A stretch of DNA of 64,000 nt from Sphingobacterium sp. B16(2022). Lineage in GTDB: Bacteria; Bacteroidota; Bacteroidia; Sphingobacteriales; Sphingobacteriaceae. The stretch covers positions 2,294,001-2,358,000 of the forward strand of contig NZ_JAAUVN010000001.1 of the NCBI RefSeq assembly GCF_012030425.1. The letters are read 5' to 3'. The first letter of the stretch is position 1. Every line of letters starts with the position of its first letter. Of this stretch, positions 52,949 to 60,609 are shown piece by piece. The notes under the pieces are model-generated. The model saw only the letters and a program-made list of their open reading frames with translations. It did no database searches and was not told the origin of the DNA. The position numbers and the translations under genes are program-made.

Positions 52949-53419
52949 ATGAAAATCATTCCAATAGAAGAAATAAGAATAACACTTTTAGTTGAGAATT
53001 CTAGTAAACAGAATTTTCCTAAAACTGTCAATTACATATTTGACACGCTCTATTCAGAAATTGTAACTCAAATTAAAACTATTGAAATTTCATCTGAATG
53101 CATTTTATTCAACAGCGTTGAAGCACATAATATAACTAAAGAATTTTCAGACAAAAGCTATTGGACAGAAAACATAACTTCAACAGAAATAGAAAATTTT
53201 TGGTTATTCGGTCAAAACGGACAAGGAGATTTTTGGCTATTTGACAAGAATAACAAGGTCTTATTTTACGACCATAACCACGAAGAATTAAGCCCAATAA
53301 ATTTTATAAACCTTGGTGTTAATTTTCAGCAATGGTTGCAATTTTCCTTTTTAAACAAACAACTTGATGAAATTTATGATACAATCGGAAAACTAGACAA
53401 ACAAACAAACAAAAATTGA
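52949..53419 (+). CDS. Cassette 1 protein a, SUKH/Smi1-like
   Basis: The 156-residue cytoplasmic protein has a C-terminal half (FWLFGQNGQGDFWLFDKN, VLFYDHNHEELSPINF, FQQWLQFSF) resembling the last strands and helix of SUKH-superfamily proteins, many of which are immunity proteins against polymorphic toxins. The N-terminal half is not recognised. It is the first gene after the leader repeat, with very AT-rich codons compared with the chromosome genes. No partner toxin is seen. Confidence 0.5.
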   Translation: MKIIPIEEIRITLLVENSSKQNFPKTVNYIFDTLYSEIVTQIKTIEISSECILFNSVEAHNITKEFSDKSYWTENITSTEIENFWLFGQNGQGDFWLFDKNNKVLFYDHNHEELSPINFINLGVNFQQWLQFSFLNKQLDEIYDTIGKLDKQTNKN

Positions 53420-53487
53420 GTTTTAAAAACAACTTCAATCAATAAACGAACATTTATTAGAAAATTATCCTTTTGAAATATAAACAA

Positions 53488-53925
53488 ATGACAAGTGAGT
53501 TTAAAAATGCAATAGATAAATATTTTTCATCAGAAGAAACTAAAATTTTTCTGAAAGAGAGAAACGAAGAAAAAGATATTCAACAAACAGAAAAAGAGTT
53601 AAACATAACGTTTGACAATACGTATAAATATATACTTTTAAATTATGGAGATGCTTATGTAGGAATTGATTTGCTTCCTTGCACAAAAAGAGGTTCAAAA
53701 AAAGCAGAACAAACCATTCTTGAAATTACAAAATCATTTAGAAGTAGTTATTTAGAATTTCAGGTTTGTAATGAAATCCAATCAAGCTATGTAATTTCTA
53801 TTGACGGTTCAGGAGACCCAATATTTATTACACCAAATGGAAATGTAAAAATATATTACCACGACAATAACGAAATTGAAAAACTTGCTGAAAATTTAGA
53901 AGAATTAATATTGAATAACATATAA
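53488..53925 (+). CDS. Cassette 1 protein b, SMI1/KNR4 (SUKH) family
   Basis: From ATG 53488 the 145-residue protein shows the SUKH order: an N-terminal helix IQQTEKELNITFDNTYKYIL, then LNYGDAYVG, IDLLPC, YVISIDGSGDPIFITPNG and a C-terminal helix LAENLEELILN. SUKH proteins in bacteria are mostly immunity proteins. It shares a cassette with the preceding SUKH-like gene and ends 6 bp before the attC-like site S1. A TTG 15 bp upstream is the alternative start. Confidence 0.7.
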   Translation: MTSEFKNAIDKYFSSEETKIFLKERNEEKDIQQTEKELNITFDNTYKYILLNYGDAYVGIDLLPCTKRGSKKAEQTILEITKSFRSSYLEFQVCNEIQSSYVISIDGSGDPIFITPNGNVKIYYHDNNEIEKLAENLEELILNNI

Positions 53926-53931
53926 AAAACT

Positions 53932-54065
53932 GCCACTAACAAGGGTTTCCGTCAGGCGGGCTGAAGTGCAAAACTCAATAGTAGTTTTTCAATTTAACTT
54001 TAGTAATAATATCGGCTTTTGTGCTTCGATTTCCTGCCCGAACGCAAAGCCCCAAATCGTTGTGC
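53932..54065 (+). repeat. attC-like site S1 (134 bp)
   Basis: It begins with GCCACTAAC and ends GTTGTGC. The arms fold imperfectly (CAGGCGGGCTGAAG against CTTCGATTTCCTGCCCG). GCCACTAAC complements 8 of 9 bases of GTTAATGGC at the leader (52914), the start of this cassette. Confidence 0.65.
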
Positions 54066-54109
54066 GATATGCTAAACCGATAACACGCAGACAACCAAAA
54101 TTTAAATCA

Positions 54110-54931
54110 ATGGATACAAAACAATTATTTAGATTTTTTCACAGTAAATGTGACTTAACGAATTGGCTAAATGAAAACGGAGAGTTAGCCCAAAGCGAAG
54201 GAGATGTAAAATGGTTTTACAGTGGTATAAATGAAGATTTTAAATCCGAATTTGTAAGTCAAAAAATCGAAGAGACTTTTAATGATGGGGATATCTATTT
54301 GTGCATTTCTTCAAATAAAAGTTCTTTGGTTTCTAAATCAGAAGCTGTCACAGAAATCGCAAAAATTCTACATAAAAAGGAAATTGGCATTATAGATAAA
54401 TCATTTACGAAAATGATGTTCTTTAATTCATATGGCACATTTAAAAGTGGTATTATCAGAGAATTTCCCGAAAGTCGTTCAAGACCTAACGGACATCGTT
54501 TGAAAATGGAATTTTTTGCGAATATTATGGATAAAAATACCACTAAAGTAGCTAAAGCCATTGACAAATATTTTGAGCACTTTGAAAAAGAACTAAATAA
54601 TGATTATGGAGGTATTATGGAATATCTTTGGATAGATTTGGAGTTGGTAGCACATTACAAATCTCATCCATTTCGTTATCAGAAGAGAGTTAGTCAGCCT
54701 TCCTCATACACGGACTTCTTTACATATAATGTTGGTCATTATAGTATTCATCCAGATTACGAAAGATTGAAAGAATTATCAACGGATAAAGAAATTTGCG
54801 ACTATGTATTTGAATTGTTATATAATTCAACACAAGTTTTAGTTGACAAACAAAAGAAGTTAGGAAATTTTGACGCTACGAAATTTCGATTGGATTTTCT
54901 GTCTGCTATGGAAAAAATAGAGTATTCTTGA
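54110..54931 (+). CDS. Cassette 2 protein, function unknown
   Basis: The 273-residue soluble protein starts at ATG 54110 (MDTKQLFRFFHSKCDLTNWL). The frame is open upstream through site S1, but that part is not coding. No family is recognised. It is Lys/Phe/Asn rich, without signal peptide or membrane helices; features such as EGDVKWFYSGINEDF and YGGIMEYLWIDLELVAHY give no function. It is the only gene between S1 and S2. Confidence 0.65.
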   Translation: MDTKQLFRFFHSKCDLTNWLNENGELAQSEGDVKWFYSGINEDFKSEFVSQKIEETFNDGDIYLCISSNKSSLVSKSEAVTEIAKILHKKEIGIIDKSFTKMMFFNSYGTFKSGIIREFPESRSRPNGHRLKMEFFANIMDKNTTKVAKAIDKYFEHFEKELNNDYGGIMEYLWIDLELVAHYKSHPFRYQKRVSQPSSYTDFFTYNVGHYSIHPDYERLKELSTDKEICDYVFELLYNSTQVLVDKQKKLGNFDATKFRLDFLSAMEKIEYS

Positions 54932-54950
54932 TAGACTAAAAAGCACAATT

Positions 54951-55085
54951 GCACAACAAGGGTTCTTTGCAATAGTGGGGCGAAACTGCTAAATTCAAGT
55001 TCAGTTCTTCAATTGAACTTTTGTGCAAAATTGAAGATTTGTGCTTCGATTGCCCCACCATCGCCAATGCTTCAACGTTACCTGC
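54951..55085 (+). repeat. attC-like site S2 (135 bp)
   Basis: It begins GCACAAC, which is fully complementary to GTTGTGC at the start of the same cassette (54059-54065), and ends GTTACCTGC. The arms AGTGGGGCGAA and TTCGATTGCCCCACCA pair. It is very similar to S3 along its whole length. Confidence 0.7.
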
Positions 55086-55177
55086 AATGCTTATAAACCT
55101 CCCGTATGAAAATAGGTTGACACAATCTAAACAAATACGGCCAACAATGGACAGACAAAGGAATGAAAATTACTAAA

Positions 55178-56053
55178 ATGAAAAAACTACTCTCGCTCAC
55201 AACACTACTTTTCACCTGCTTTCTTGCTTTTGCACAAAAGGGGCAAGACACATTGAAAGTAAATCTTGGGAATACAGAAACTGATAAGGTGTTCATGCAA
55301 AAAGTAACAGTATCCGACAGCCGGACCGATAGAAAAGTATTACTAAATGATGGGAATTACGCTTTTAAGAATAAGGAGCAAACGATTGATATTTCCATAA
55401 AAAAAGGTCTGATTTACGGATTGGTTTTCGTTACAAATAATCATAAGAAAGAGAAAGTAACCCAATACAAGATTGAGAATTCTATGGTAAAAGAATTCAC
55501 GATATATATTGACAGCCTTCTATGCCAGACAGGACATAGGGATGATGAAAAAGCCTACTACAAGGAATATTATCCCGATGAAAAGCAAACGCTTAAATCT
55601 GAAGGATGGATGTCTTTAGACAAAAACAAATACTATGGCAGAGGAATATCAAAGAAGTATTATGAAAACGGCACTTTATCTTATATATCAGACAGGGTTA
55701 CAGAAACTTATACAGAGTTCTATCCCAACGGTAATAAAAAAAAGAAACAAGGACAAAATATCTATGAAACCTATAATGAAGACGGCAACTTACACAACAA
55801 ACAATACACCAAAAATGATATCAGATACAATGACTATTACAATAAAGGGAAATTAAATACACGTTCTTACCAAGACGAAGAAAAAAATGAAGTAAGAGAA
55901 TACTATCAAAATGGTGTTTTCCAAAAAAAGGCTGTAGAAAAAAAGCTCAACGGAGAAATACGCACTTTAAGCTACGACAAAGCAGGGAAACTTATCAATA
56001 ATGAGCCACCATATTCTGGCGTATCGGAAGTACGAGAAAATAAAAACAAATGA
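55178..56053 (+). CDS. Cassette 3 protein a, exported YwqK/MORN-like repeat protein
   Basis: From ATG 55178 the protein has a signal peptide (LLSLTTLLFTCFLAFAQ) and, after residue 115, repeats of the form EYYxDG: YYENGTLSYIS, FYPNGNKKKK, TYNEDGNLHNK, YYNKGKLNTR, YYQNGVFQKK. These MORN-variant repeats occur in YwqK-type proteins, some annotated as antitoxins. It overlaps the next gene by ATGA, so the cassette carries an operon. Function is unknown. Confidence 0.65.
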   Translation: MKKLLSLTTLLFTCFLAFAQKGQDTLKVNLGNTETDKVFMQKVTVSDSRTDRKVLLNDGNYAFKNKEQTIDISIKKGLIYGLVFVTNNHKKEKVTQYKIENSMVKEFTIYIDSLLCQTGHRDDEKAYYKEYYPDEKQTLKSEGWMSLDKNKYYGRGISKKYYENGTLSYISDRVTETYTEFYPNGNKKKKQGQNIYETYNEDGNLHNKQYTKNDIRYNDYYNKGKLNTRSYQDEEKNEVREYYQNGVFQKKAVEKKLNGEIRTLSYDKAGKLINNEPPYSGVSEVRENKNK

Positions 56054-56349
56054 AAAAACTATTTACCGTGCTCACTTGCACTATAATATTGAATTCTTGT
56101 AACAGTAAAGACAAAAACAACCTTGAAAAGTCGGTATGGAAATCGTGTGGAGATGATTGCAGTGTCGCTGATGTATTGGATTTTAGAAAAGATTATTTGC
56201 ATAAAAAGAATGATAGCATTTATATAAATTGGCATCACAAAGATTCACTAATTGGCATTATTGATACTATAACCTATCATTACGGAGAACGAAGATTGTA
56301 TGTAAAGAACCTTACAAAAGGTTGCATAGCTAGATATTGTGAACAATAA
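56050..56349 (+). CDS. Cassette 3 protein b, small lipoprotein
   Basis: The 99-residue protein has a lipoprotein signal (LFTVLTCTIILNSC). The remainder is a short Cys-containing domain (KSCGDDCSVADVLDF, KGCIARYCEQ at the end). Four cysteines in the mature part suggest disulfides. It has ATGA overlap with the preceding gene and a 4-bp gap to the next. Confidence 0.6.
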   Translation: MKKLFTVLTCTIILNSCNSKDKNNLEKSVWKSCGDDCSVADVLDFRKDYLHKKNDSIYINWHHKDSLIGIIDTITYHYGERRLYVKNLTKGCIARYCEQ

Positions 56350-56353
56350 ATAG

Positions 56354-56668
56354 ATGAAGAAAAAAATTGCCATAGCATTATACTTAATTACCATTCTAAT
56401 TTGCGGATGGATAATTATTAATTATGTCAAATATGTTGACATCTCATCTAACAAAACTGATTGGTATGTAATGGATGCAAAACATAAAGTAAGTGAAAGA
56501 ACTGACATTAACAATTATGAGAAAGAACTTCTGAAAAATCAAATAGACCAAAATCGCAAAAATGAAAAAAACATTGCAAAACATCGCTTTTCAAACTCAA
56601 TTAGTTGCTTTTGTTTTGATTGTCATACAACTAGTTTGGTTAGTTTTTATTTTCCTAATCCCAAATAA
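56354..56668 (+). CDS. Cassette 3 protein c, single-helix membrane protein (possibly frameshifted)
   Basis: The 104-residue frame has an N-terminal membrane helix (IALYLITILICGWIIINYV) and a charged segment to NRKNEKN. The last 28 residues (HRFSNSISCFCFDC) look like out-of-frame noise. From ATG 56562 the overlapping frame encodes a good second helix, which suggests a one-base indel in the A-run near 56565-56571. The intact protein would then have two helices with a loop. Confidence 0.5.
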   Translation: MKKKIAIALYLITILICGWIIINYVKYVDISSNKTDWYVMDAKHKVSERTDINNYEKELLKNQIDQNRKNEKNIAKHRFSNSISCFCFDCHTTSLVSFYFPNPK

Positions 56669-56681
56669 ACAGAAAATATGA
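56562..56681 (+). CDS. 39-codon frame encoding a membrane helix (tail of protein c or a small protein)
   Basis: It reads MKKTLQNIAFQTQLVAFVLI and then VIQLVWLVFIFLIPNKQKI, a clear hydrophobic helix with positive ends. It is either the displaced C-terminus of the preceding gene after a frameshift in an A-run or a separate small membrane protein. It ends 15 bp before site S3. Confidence 0.4.
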   Translation: MKKTLQNIAFQTQLVAFVLIVIQLVWLVFIFLIPNKQKI

Positions 56682-56696
56682 TAGCAAATTAGCAAA

Positions 56697-56831
56697 GCAG
56701 GTAACAAGGGTTTTGCAATATTGGGGCGAAACTGCAGAGTTCAACGGCAGTTCTTCGGTTCAACTTTTGTACAAAACTGAAGATTGTGCTTCGATTACCC
56801 CACCATCGCAAAGCCCCGAAACGTTATGTGC
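56697..56831 (+). repeat. attC-like site S3 (135 bp)
   Basis: It begins GCAGGTAAC, fully complementary (9/9) to GTTACCTGC at 55077-55085, the start of the same cassette, and ends GTTATGTGC. The arms TTGGGGCGAA and TTCGATTACCCCA pair. Confidence 0.7.
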
Positions 56832-56864
56832 AAGTATTTTCAAGCATAATCCATAGACTAAAAG

Positions 56865-57548
56865 ATGAAAAAATTATTTAGTACAATAAGGAAAAAAGAA
56901 ATTAACGAAATTTCTAAAATTCTCGACAAAAATCCGGAATTAGTAAATTGTATTGCAAAAGGAATATCTAAACGCGATGATGGAGAAATTCCTTTACAGA
57001 CTGCAATTAAAACTGAAAACTTTGACATAGCTAAACTACTAATTGAACGTGGAGCTGATGTAAAATTTATGGAAACAGAAATTGAAGATGAAGATTGGAG
57101 AAAACCGGTTTTACATTTCGAAATTGAAGCAGTTATTGCCAATTCAAGAGATGAAATTTACATTCCTAAATATAGTCCTCAAAATAATTCTGGCTTTTTA
57201 GGATTATTCAAAAAAGACCAATGGACGGTTAAAAGTGAACCTACAAAAAAATATCGAGAGGCATTTGAAATTATGAAATTACTAATAGAAAAAGGTGCTG
57301 ACATTTATTCATCTAATTCAACTAGTAATTATCAAATAAGTGCTAGCGAATTTATATGTAATCGCATTGCAAATTATCATTTTGACAATAAAAGACCACT
57401 GGTTAAAGAAACAATAGATGATTTACATCCGATATTTGAACTATTCAAGATAACGAAAATTACTGACTTTGATTTACCAAGTGTTAGCAAAAGAGGAAAT
57501 ACGGTTTATGAAAGTTACAAAAATTTAATTGACCAAATTTTCGAATAA
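56865..57548 (+). CDS. Cassette 4 protein, ankyrin-repeat protein
   Basis: The 227-residue protein has ankyrin motifs: IPLQTAIKTENFDIAKLLIE, RGADVKFMETE and a second FEIMKLLIEKGADIYSSN. About two to three repeats are visible with a longer insertion between them. No signal or catalytic domain is present. Ankyrin proteins bind partners and are sometimes immunity proteins. It is the only gene between S3 and the half site S4. Confidence 0.65.
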   Translation: MKKLFSTIRKKEINEISKILDKNPELVNCIAKGISKRDDGEIPLQTAIKTENFDIAKLLIERGADVKFMETEIEDEDWRKPVLHFEIEAVIANSRDEIYIPKYSPQNNSGFLGLFKKDQWTVKSEPTKKYREAFEIMKLLIEKGADIYSSNSTSNYQISASEFICNRIANYHFDNKRPLVKETIDDLHPIFELFKITKITDFDLPSVSKRGNTVYESYKNLIDQIFE

Positions 57549-57558
57549 AATTATGCCT

Positions 57559-57610
57559 TCACATACAAGGGTTTTGCCGAATCGATAGTCGCAAGCGTAT
57601 CGCGAATCTG
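57559..57610 (+). repeat. Half attC-like site S4
   Basis: TCACATACAAGGGTTTTGCC matches the left end of S3-type sites, and CACATAC nearly complements GTTATGTGC at 56823 (one base missing). The right half is absent: after CTGC at about 57610 the sequence enters a truncated coding frame. Confidence 0.55.
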
Positions 57611-57773
57611 CAAAATAACAAATGACCATTTTATTAAAATTTTAGATGCACTTTATGAATCAGGCGAAAGTTGTAAATTGGTGTTAATTGATTGGAACAG
57701 TCTGGAGCTAATAGACCTAATTGACAGAAATAAAATTGAAAGAGTATTTCCTCATCTATACAAAATAATATGA
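57611..57773 (+). pseudogene. C-terminal fragment of an unknown cassette gene
   Basis: About 53 codons without a start (HFIKILDALYESGESCKL, IDWNSLELIDLIDRNKIERV) end in TGA overlapping the kptA ATG. The stop/start overlap suggests an original two-gene cassette whose first gene lost its 5' part when the right half of S4 was deleted. Confidence 0.45.
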
Positions 57774-58324
57774 CAAGCGATAAACAACTGACACATATAA
57801 GCAAGTTTTTAAGTTTGGTACTAAGACACCAACCTAAAACAATTGGTATTCAACTTGACCAAAATGGTTGGACCGACGTTAAAGAATTAATTGAAAAGGC
57901 AAACGAAAATGGTATAAGTTTCGACCGAGATACACTTAACTATATTGTTGCGACAAATCCAAAAAAGAGATTTGCTTTTAATGAAACGCTTGACAAAATA
58001 AGAGCAAGTCAAGGACATTCAATAGAAATTGAATTAGGCTACGAGAGCCAAAAACCACCTGAAATTCTATATCATGGAACAAGCGAAAAATCAGTACAAT
58101 CAATAATTGACAAAGGACTTGAAAAGCGGAGCAGACAGCACGTTCATTTGAGTAGCGACATTGAAACAGCAATTAAGGTTGGACGAAGACACGGAAAGCC
58201 TGTTGTACTTAAAGTCCTTGCTGAAAAAATGTACACCGACAATTTTCAGTTTTTCATTTCGACAAATGGTGTTTGGCTGACTGACCATGTACCTGCGAGA
58301 TATTTAAAGTCGAATGACGAATAA
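57770..58324 (+). CDS. kptA: RNA 2'-phosphotransferase, Tpt1/KptA family
   Basis: The 184-residue enzyme moves an internal 2'-phosphate from RNA to NAD+. The winged-helix N-domain has SKFLSLVLRHQPKTIGIQLD and NGWTDVKELI. The transferase domain has RASQGHSIEIEL, ILYHGTSEKSVQSIIDKGL, VHLSSDIETAIKVGRRHG and a final VWLTDHVPARYL. The Arg-His-Arg-Arg catalytic set appears intact (RHQ, GHS, HGT, GRRHGKP regions). It is coded in a cassette, in contrast to its usual place as a chromosomal orphan gene. Confidence 0.88.
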   Translation: MTSDKQLTHISKFLSLVLRHQPKTIGIQLDQNGWTDVKELIEKANENGISFDRDTLNYIVATNPKKRFAFNETLDKIRASQGHSIEIELGYESQKPPEILYHGTSEKSVQSIIDKGLEKRSRQHVHLSSDIETAIKVGRRHGKPVVLKVLAEKMYTDNFQFFISTNGVWLTDHVPARYLKSNDE

Positions 58325-58335
58325 AATAATAAAAG

Positions 58336-58516
58336 TTGGTAACGAGCAATGGGGTATCACATCTTGTCTTTTTTTTGTTTTAATGATTACATCGCAGATG
58401 ACAATAGTGGGCGGAATGTACATACTTCAAGTTATGTGCTTTGGTGGAAATTTGTATTTGAGTTGAAAGTTTCGGCTCCAAAATCCGCCATTGCGTAAAG
58501 CACCGTAACGTTTTGC
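58336..58516 (+). repeat. attC-like site S5 (long, 181 bp)
   Basis: It begins TTGGTAAC and ends GTTTTGC. The inner arms CAATAGTGGGCGGA and TCCGCCATTG pair, as in the other sites, but about 50 extra bases lie near the left end. Its partner GTTACCAA is missing upstream, as expected if the deletion at S4 removed the start of this cassette. Confidence 0.55.
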
Positions 58517-58627
58517 GTCAGCTTAAAAACAATCCCGTGCAAATAACAACAGTCCTCCTACACGTTTTAATTATAAAGCTAGGGTTTGTAAGCGTTGTAA
58601 ATTTCATCAACACTTTTGATACACTAA

Positions 58628-58748
58628 CGTCGTTATATTGATGTTGGATTTTAGATATTTCATGAATTTACGGTATATTGATAACTAAAATAAGTCTAAT
58701 AAAACAAAATATGCATTGCATCAATTTTTGAGTTAGAGGTAATTTTAA
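58628..58748 (+). repeat. 121-bp leader repeat, copy R
   Basis: It is the second copy of the leader at 52810-52930 with the same GAG-TTA at offset 104 (GTTAGAGGT at 58732-58740). It precedes a second short run of cassette-like genes. Confidence 0.6.
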
Positions 58749-58778
58749 GAAACACCATAGAAGGGAAAAAGATAATAA

Positions 58779-59303
58779 ATGGAAGTGAAAAGTTATTATT
58801 TATCTAATTTTAGGTCCATAACTATAGGAGTAATTTTTATAATTATGGGCATTGCCACAACATTTATTGGGTTTGATATAAAAAGGTCATTTTGGAATAA
58901 CTTTCAAAGCATGATTATTGATTTCAGAGGCATAATGCATTTTATTGTCTCGATATTGTTATTGCTTTTCAGAGCTGGCTTCATCTTTTTTGGATATATT
59001 ACTATAAAATATAGAAGTAAAATCATTAGAGCAAAAACTGATGACAAGGGATTATATTTTAAGGAAATTACAGGAGGTAATAAACTTGAAAGATTATCTT
59101 TTGACCTAAATCCATTGACACTTTTACATTATTCAAAGATTACTAATATATATTATGTAGAAGATTTCTGGAAAGGAAACTATTTAGAAATAGAAACAAG
59201 TTCAGGACGAAAAATATTGACCGCGCTAAATGTCTTGTCTAAGTCAGACAAAAATGAAATTTATAATACTGTTAAGAAGCAAATAAATAAAAAAAATTGC
59301 TAA
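58779..59303 (+). CDS. Cassette-like membrane protein with PH-like C-terminal domain
   Basis: The 174-residue protein has two membrane helices (about residues 12-31 and 50-74) followed by a beta-rich domain (SKIIRAKTDDKGLYFKEI, ITNIYYVEDFWKGNYLEI, SSGRKILTALNVL) and a short helix, a layout seen in small bacterial PH-like proteins. No family is certain. The gene lies between leader R and site S6. Confidence 0.55.
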   Translation: MEVKSYYLSNFRSITIGVIFIIMGIATTFIGFDIKRSFWNNFQSMIIDFRGIMHFIVSILLLLFRAGFIFFGYITIKYRSKIIRAKTDDKGLYFKEITGGNKLERLSFDLNPLTLLHYSKITNIYYVEDFWKGNYLEIETSSGRKILTALNVLSKSDKNEIYNTVKKQINKKNC

Positions 59304-59430
59304 CATCGATTTAACTATAGTGGAGCTCAACTGCTAAATTTCAGCATGAGTAATTCTAGTAATCTTCAGTAATAATTTGAGCGGAATTGCGTACAATTCT
59401 CCACAATCGACAAGCTGTAAGACATTGGGC
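59297..59430 (+). repeat. attC-like site S6 (134 bp, diverged)
   Basis: It begins TTGCTAAC, and the arms CGAT...AGTGGAGCTC and GAGCGG...CTCCACAATCG pair. The right end reads ATTGGGC instead of GTTnnnn. It has the same length as S1-S3 but its sequence is diverged, so it may no longer be active. Confidence 0.5.
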
Positions 59431-59474
59431 GACATTTCAATAAATAAAATAATAAAAGCTAAAAATAAGGTAAA

Positions 59475-60584
59475 ATGAATTCGTCTTTTATAAAATTATC
59501 ATTCACTATTTCAATTGTAAGTTTATTAATGTCTTGTAAAACAAGCAAAATATCAACTGATACAAGTAAAACTTTAAATGAGGTTGATATATATGTTGTA
59601 GGGTACGAATACAATGATAGCAAGTTTGAATCTTCAATAGAAGAAATTGCAGACGAGGTAGGCATGAAACACGTAGCAAAACTATGGAAAAATGGTAAAG
59701 ACATTCACTTAGAAAACAGTGAACTATATTCAGATGCTAAATCCGTATTTGTAAACAACAATGATGTTTATATTGTAGGATCAATTATACTTGATAATGA
59801 ATACGTTGCAACTATTTGGAAAAATGGAAAAATACAAAAATTAACAAACGGTAAAACTGCTGCTCATACCAGTTCTTTGTTTATAGATAAGAACAATATT
59901 TATATTCTTGGTGCTCAGTATAATACAAAAAATTATATGATTAAAGTATGGAAGAATGGTGTTTATACTGATATAACAAATGGAGAAAACCCAACAGATG
60001 ATGCTTCGATTTTTGTATATAAAGGAGATGAATATATATGTGGACACGAACAAACCGGAAATAAAAGTAAACATTACAGAAATAATAGTGTAGCTAAAAT
60101 CTGGAAAAACGGAAAACCACAAAATCTTAGTAATGGATTAAATGATGCTTATGCGCTCTCGTTATTTGTTGAAAATGGTACCATTTATGTTGTGGGATAT
60201 GAAATAGAACATGATAAATATATAGCCAAATTATGGAAAAATGGAAAATCTCAAAATTTGTCTGATGGCCTAAATGATTCATATGCAAGATCCATATATA
60301 TTTGGAACAATGATACATATATAGTTGGTAGTGAAAATATTAATGGAGTTGAAGTGGCGAGATTATGGATAAATGGAAAAGTACAAGCCATTACAGATGG
60401 AAAACATCACGCTGTTGCTAATTCAGTTTTTGTAAACAACAATAATATTTACATCGGAGGATATGAAAAAAATGATAACGACAGAGATGTGGCGAAATTA
60501 TGGATAAACGGGGTTGCTAAAAACCTAACTGATGGTACAAAAAACGGATATGCACAATCTATTTTTGTTGAAATAAAAAAATAA
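59475..60584 (+). CDS. Lipoprotein with seven ~44-residue repeats, probable beta-propeller
   Basis: The 369-residue lipoprotein (lipobox LLMSC) is built of seven repeats of the form (D/N)xYIVGYE...VAKLWKNGKxQNLTDG...AxSIFVxNN. Repeats begin near residues 37, 96, 140, 184, 235, 279 and 323. Seven blades of about 44 residues predict a closed seven-bladed propeller exposed on the membrane. The function is unknown; such propellers bind proteins or sugars. It is the last gene before the right island boundary. Confidence 0.7.
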   Translation: MNSSFIKLSFTISIVSLLMSCKTSKISTDTSKTLNEVDIYVVGYEYNDSKFESSIEEIADEVGMKHVAKLWKNGKDIHLENSELYSDAKSVFVNNNDVYIVGSIILDNEYVATIWKNGKIQKLTNGKTAAHTSSLFIDKNNIYILGAQYNTKNYMIKVWKNGVYTDITNGENPTDDASIFVYKGDEYICGHEQTGNKSKHYRNNSVAKIWKNGKPQNLSNGLNDAYALSLFVENGTIYVVGYEIEHDKYIAKLWKNGKSQNLSDGLNDSYARSIYIWNNDTYIVGSENINGVEVARLWINGKVQAITDGKHHAVANSVFVNNNNIYIGGYEKNDNDRDVAKLWINGVAKNLTDGTKNGYAQSIFVEIKK

Positions 60585-60609
60585 AAAACGATCGATCAAC
60601 AAGATTTGC

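Larger units (their letters stand above)
58325..58778. other. Non-coding stretch with site S5 and the second leader repeat
   Basis: It contains attC-like S5 (58336-58516) and leader copy R (58628-58748), listed separately. Between them (58517-58627) I see nothing recognisable. Confidence 0.5.

Noticed and set aside
53966..54109. N-terminal extension of the cassette 2 protein
   Set aside because: The extra 48 codons run through attC-like site S1, whose sequence is explained by the palindrome; ATG 54110 gives a clean start.
53932..59430. CRISPR array
   Set aside because: The repeated units are 134 bp palindromes separated by genes of 0.7-1.6 kb, not short repeats with 30-40 bp spacers, and no cas gene is present.
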